DNA of 7,748 nt from an uncultured Clostridia bacterium (GTDB lineage Bacteria; Bacillota_A; Clostridia; Oscillospirales; Oscillospiraceae): positions 1 through 7,748 of the forward strand of contig CASEPH010000207.1 of assembly GCA_949289625.1 (NCBI GenBank), written 5' to 3'. The notes beneath the pieces were generated by a model that searched no databases, had not been told where the DNA came from, and was given only the letters and a program-made list of their open reading frames with translations. Both the position numbers and the translations under genes were made by a program. This document shows, one piece after another, positions 5,167-7,748 of this stretch (positions are counted from its first letter, which is position 1; each line of letters starts with the position of its first letter).

Positions 5167-6562
5167 TGTTTGTGGCCTCCTTTATGGAAATCGTAACAAC
5201 AGTCCCTTTCATGGGGATGCTTTGAATCTGAATCCGGCCGCCGTGAGCCTCTACCATCTGTTTGACATAGTTTAATCCCAGGCCGGTAGACTTCGTATTT
5301 GACCAGCCTATGTCAAAAATATGCTGCAGCTGCTCATTGTCAATTCCAATTCCATTGTCCGCGACTTGGAACTGGATCCAGCTCTCTTCCTTTTGGATGG
5401 TAAACACAATCCGCCCCGTATTCTTCTGCCCCACCGCTTTCCAAGCATTTTCCAAGATGTTGACCATCGCTCGTATCATACGGATACGATTGATTCGAAC
5501 CGTGGTTCCCTTCGGGCATCGATTGGAAACAACCAACACCTCAGATGGAAGAAAAACCGATGCGCTTGCCAGAACCAGGCGGACAAACTCCTCTACCGGC
5601 GTTTCAGTCAGATGATCTTCGTGCAAAATATCAGAAATCATGACAGACATATTTTCAGAGGCGTTGGAAATTCGTTCTAAATAGTCTTGAATCAAGGGAT
5701 TTTCCTCCATCATGGCGGAAAGTCCGACCAAGAGCTGTATGGTTGTCAAAGGTGTCTTCAGATCATGTACTAAGTTCTGTGCCTCACTGCTGCTTCGCAT
5801 GCGTAACGCTTCCAGGCGCGCTTGATACAGTTCATCCCGCACTTTCTGGCTTTGTGCAGCCGCTATTTGAATTTGGTGCTCCTGTAACAATAGTTGAAAA
5901 TGGAGAATACTGCAAAACAGCAACACCGAAAAAAGAGTAAGGCAGTAGATCGTTAATTCAGACTCCTCGCCCATAATCAAGGCGGCTATCTTAATATCTG
6001 AGGATATTTCCCCGCGTCCAAACCCATAGCCGGTAAGTCCCGGCGTAACATCCAGAAACTGCATTCCAACAAAAGGCACTACAAAGGTTATAATTTTTTG
6101 GGGGATGCTGACGGAAAACAAATTCAGATGAGAAAGAATCAGAACATAGGTAACTAGAATAAGGGCCGGCATTCCAAAATCATACCGAATTCCATACAGA
6201 GGAGCGACTAGATAATAAATCAAAGGGATAAGCAGCAACGGAAGCACCCGGCGAAATAATGACCAGTGAGAAAATTGCCCCGTTGCAGAGAAAGACTCCG
6301 CGAGCAGAAAAACACCCAGATAAATGGGGATTGACCGCATACAGTTTAACAAAATCAGTTTCAGAACGGTAATAAATAGGGCGGCGAGGCTCTCCCCATG
6401 AAGCGCAAGCCGGTAGGTCTCATAGATCCCCAGTGTGCGATCTGTCAGAAAAAGAGGACATAGAAGGGAATAGCTAAGCAGCAAAAGCCCAATGATCAGA
6501 GAATGTTTATTGCGAATCAGTTGATGGAACGTATTACACCCTCCTCTACATCCATTACACAT
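5156..6562 (-). CDS. Multi-membrane-segment sensor histidine kinase
   Basis: The N-terminal half of this 468-residue protein is membrane: hydrophobic segments at about 21-40, 58-87 (possibly two), 104-122, 131-149, 157-171 and 204-223. A coiled region (about 225-258) leads to the kinase core. Phosphoacceptor His266 sits in NLVHDLKTPLTTIQ, the N box is Asn372 (NILENAWKAV), the G1 box ADNGIGID (401-408) and the G2 box STGLGLNYVKQM (425-436). No PAS or periplasmic sensor domain is visible, so the membrane part is probably the sensor. CitB-like regulators normally pair with CitA/DcuS kinases that have a large extracytoplasmic domain, so this pairing is unusual. The start is uncertain: the ATG at 6560-6562 has only a weak site inside a hairpin arm, while a strong AGAGGAGGG lies 15 nt inside the reading frame. 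Confidence 0.88.
   Translation of the reverse strand: MCNGCRGGCNTFHQLIRNKHSLIIGLLLLSYSLLCPLFLTDRTLGIYETYRLALHGESLAALFITVLKLILLNCMRSIPIYLGVFLLAESFSATGQFSHWSLFRRVLPLLLIPLIYYLVAPLYGIRYDFGMPALILVTYVLILSHLNLFSVSIPQKIITFVVPFVGMQFLDVTPGLTGYGFGRGEISSDIKIAALIMGEESELTIYCLTLFSVLLFCSILHFQLLLQEHQIQIAAAQSQKVRDELYQARLEALRMRSSSEAQNLVHDLKTPLTTIQLLVGLSAMMEENPLIQDYLERISNASENMSVMISDILHEDHLTETPVEEFVRLVLASASVFLPSEVLVVSNRCPKGTTVRINRIRMIRAMVNILENAWKAVGQKNTGRIVFTIQKEESWIQFQVADNGIGIDNEQLQHIFDIGWSNTKSTGLGLNYVKQMVEAHGGRIQIQSIPMKGTVVTISIKEATNNGR
6539..6547 (-). promoter_or_regulatory. Strong ribosome binding site without a standard start codon
   Basis: AGAGGAGGG lies inside the annotated start of the histidine kinase gene. 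The codon at normal spacing (6532-6530, six nt later) is ACG in the kinase frame, and no ATG, GTG or TTG follows in frame at a usable distance. Either the kinase starts at the earlier ATG and this is coincidence, or a non-canonical start is used, or one base is miscalled (ACG for ATG). Confidence 0.5.
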
Positions 6563-6600
6563 CCAGCAGCTCTCTACGTATTCACGCAGGGAGCTGCTGG
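6563..6600 (-). other. Stem-loop after the hydrogenase stop codon
   Basis: Arms CCAGCAGCTC and GAGCTGCTGG form a 10-bp perfect outer stem. It can extend inward to about 17 positions, with one C-A mismatch and one G-U pair, closing a 4-nt loop. It starts 7 nt after the hydrogenase stop and ends directly before the kinase ATG. There is no U tract on either strand, so it is not a classical terminator. It may protect the hydrogenase 3' end or restrict translation of the kinase if the early ATG is used. Confidence 0.65.
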
Positions 6601-6607
6601 TCAGCTA

Positions 6608-7748
6608 TTATGTCTGACTGCTTCGATTTATATAAGAAGTATGGAGCAGCTGGTGGGCCTTCTCGCTGCCCGGCTTTTCCAGAAAGGTCTGGTACACCTC
6701 CTGGATCAGGGGGCTGCGGTGGCTCTTGCGCAGGGGCATGTCCCGGTCCTCCTGGTAGAGCGCCTTGGCCCGCACCGCCGACACGCTGCGGAAGTTGCGC
6801 ACCACCGAGGGTTGAATGGGCTGCCCGCCCCCGTTCACGCATCCGCCGGGGCAGGCCATGATCTCGATGAAGTCGTACTGCCGCCTGCCGCTGCGGACGT
6901 CCTCCAGCACCTGCCGGGCATTCTGGGTGCCGCTGAGGGCGCACACCCGGATCTCCTTCCCGGCGATCTCGTAAGTGGCCTCCTTGACCCCGTGGGCGCC
7001 CCGCACCTCGGAGAACTCCACGCTCTTCAGCTCCTTGCCGGTGAGCAGCTCCGTCGCCGTGCGCAGGGCGGCCTCCATCACGCCGCCGGAGGCCCCGAAG
7101 ATGTGACCGGCTCCGGTGGCAATGCCCAGAGCGGGATCGAAGTCCTCCTCAGGCAGCTCTTCAAAGAGCAGGCCAGCCCGGCGGATCATGGCCCCCAGTT
7201 CCCGAGTGGTCAGGGCCACGTCAACATCGGGGATACCCTCCCCAGCGCCGCACTCGTCCTCCCGGGTGATCTCAAACTTTTTCGCCGTGCAGGGCATGAC
7301 GGAGACCACAAACAGATCCTTGGGGGCGATGCCCATTTTCTGGGCATAGTAGGTCTTGGCCATGGCTCCGAACATCTGCTGGGGGCTCTTGCAGGTGGAC
7401 AGGTTTGGGATAAAGTCGGGGTAGAAAGTCTCACAGAACTTCACCCAGCCAGGGCAGCAGCTGGTAATGAGTGGCAGTGTCCCGCCATTCTGCACCCGCT
7501 GGAGAAATTCGCTGGCCTCCTCCATAATGGTCAGGTCGGCGGCAAAGTCGGTGTCGAACACCCCGTCAAAGCCCATCCGCCGCAGGGCGGCCGCCATCTT
7601 TCCCTCTACGTTGGTGCCGATGGGCAGATTGAACATCTCCCCCAGGCCTGCCCGGACGCTGGGGGCGGTCTGGACGATCACATGCTTGCCGGGGTCGTCC
7701 AGGGCGTTCCACACCAGGGCGGTGTTGTCCTTCTCATACAGGGCCCCG
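6608..7748 (-). CDS. hydA: [FeFe]-hydrogenase catalytic (H-cluster) region, 3' part
   Basis: The reading frame is open to the right edge; a GTG at 7714 is internal, because the frame continues upstream as GALYEKDNTAL and the family sequence runs through it. The last 379 residues are visible. They carry all three H-cluster signatures: TSCCPGW (P1), MPCTAKKFE (P2) and ACPGGCVNGGGQP (P3). The four cluster ligands are Cys98, Cys153, Cys299 and Cys303 of the visible part, and the proton-relay Cys97 is present. The C-terminus has the small-subunit-like block PLRKSHRSPLIQEVYQTFLEKPGSEKA followed by LLHTSY. The enzyme makes or uses H2 with ferredoxin or NAD(P)H; the N-terminal iron-sulfur domains that would tell which lie outside. 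Base composition is much richer in GC than the kinase genes next to it. hydA is used as the general symbol; an hndD-type subunit is also possible. Confidence 0.96.
   Translation of the reverse strand, partial: GALYEKDNTALVWNALDDPGKHVIVQTAPSVRAGLGEMFNLPIGTNVEGKMAAALRRMGFDGVFDTDFAADLTIMEEASEFLQRVQNGGTLPLITSCCPGWVKFCETFYPDFIPNLSTCKSPQQMFGAMAKTYYAQKMGIAPKDLFVVSVMPCTAKKFEITREDECGAGEGIPDVDVALTTRELGAMIRRAGLLFEELPEEDFDPALGIATGAGHIFGASGGVMEAALRTATELLTGKELKSVEFSEVRGAHGVKEATYEIAGKEIRVCALSGTQNARQVLEDVRSGRRQYDFIEIMACPGGCVNGGGQPIQPSVVRNFRSVSAVRAKALYQEDRDMPLRKSHRSPLIQEVYQTFLEKPGSEKAHQLLHTSYINRSSQT

Noticed and set aside
7712..7714. GTG as the start of the hydrogenase gene
   Set aside because: The frame stays open to the window edge, and the upstream residues continue the known family sequence, so the gene is cut by the window and this GTG is internal.
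1..7748. Mobile element, CRISPR array, tRNA or rRNA
   Set aside because: No transposase or integrase motif, no regularly spaced repeats and no RNA gene signature was seen on either strand.

Overview
All supported genes in this window lie on the minus strand, so the biological order runs from high to low coordinates. The genes suggest an anaerobic, fairly GC-rich member of the Clostridia, plausibly an Oscillospiraceae gut relative (Flavonifractor/Lawsonibacter type). The reasons are an [FeFe]-hydrogenase, strong AAGGAGG ribosome binding sites, lipoproteins with Ser/Thr/Gly-rich tethers, and a two-component pair of Gram-positive style. The taxonomic placement is inference, because no rRNA or other marker is present.

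Region by region: (1) 7748-6608 is the C-terminal H-cluster part of an [FeFe]-hydrogenase whose N-terminus lies outside the window. A 38-nt stem-loop (6563-6600) follows its stop codon. (2) 6562-4546 is a two-component system: a sensor histidine kinase with several membrane segments, overlapping by 11 bp a response regulator with a CitB/DcuR-like C-terminal helix-turn-helix. A textbook intrinsic terminator (4496-4539) closes the unit. (3) 4495-4277 is a regulatory region with a good sigma-70 promoter, two pairs of direct repeats and an inverted repeat. (4) 4276-2471 is a gamma-glutamyltranspeptidase with a lipoprotein signal. (5) 2362-1715 is a small lipoprotein that I match, from memory, to DUF6305. 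(6) 1588-314 is a DctM-like permease of the ion transporter superfamily. (7) 299-153 encodes a 48-residue membrane microprotein, and 139-1 the start of another membrane-anchored protein that leaves the window. The last three genes are packed 13-14 nt apart with ribosome binding sites abutting or overlapping the preceding stop codons.

Working model (inference): the kinase/regulator pair senses an extracellular signal and controls the promoter at about 4340. Two tethered surface proteins, the gamma-glutamyl hydrolase/transferase and the DUF6305-like lipoprotein, act outside the membrane. The permease with its microprotein imports a product, for example glutamate or a small acid or peptide released from glutathione or other gamma-glutamyl compounds. 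Stem-loops between the lipoprotein genes and the permease could set unequal expression. The permease has no DctP-type binding protein or normal DctQ small subunit in view, so the microprotein and the DUF6305-like lipoprotein are the most intriguing unknowns. The hydrogenase looks like a neighbour rather than a part of this system. No tRNA, rRNA, CRISPR array or mobile element was found, and the longest gene-free stretch is 269 bp (4277-4545).
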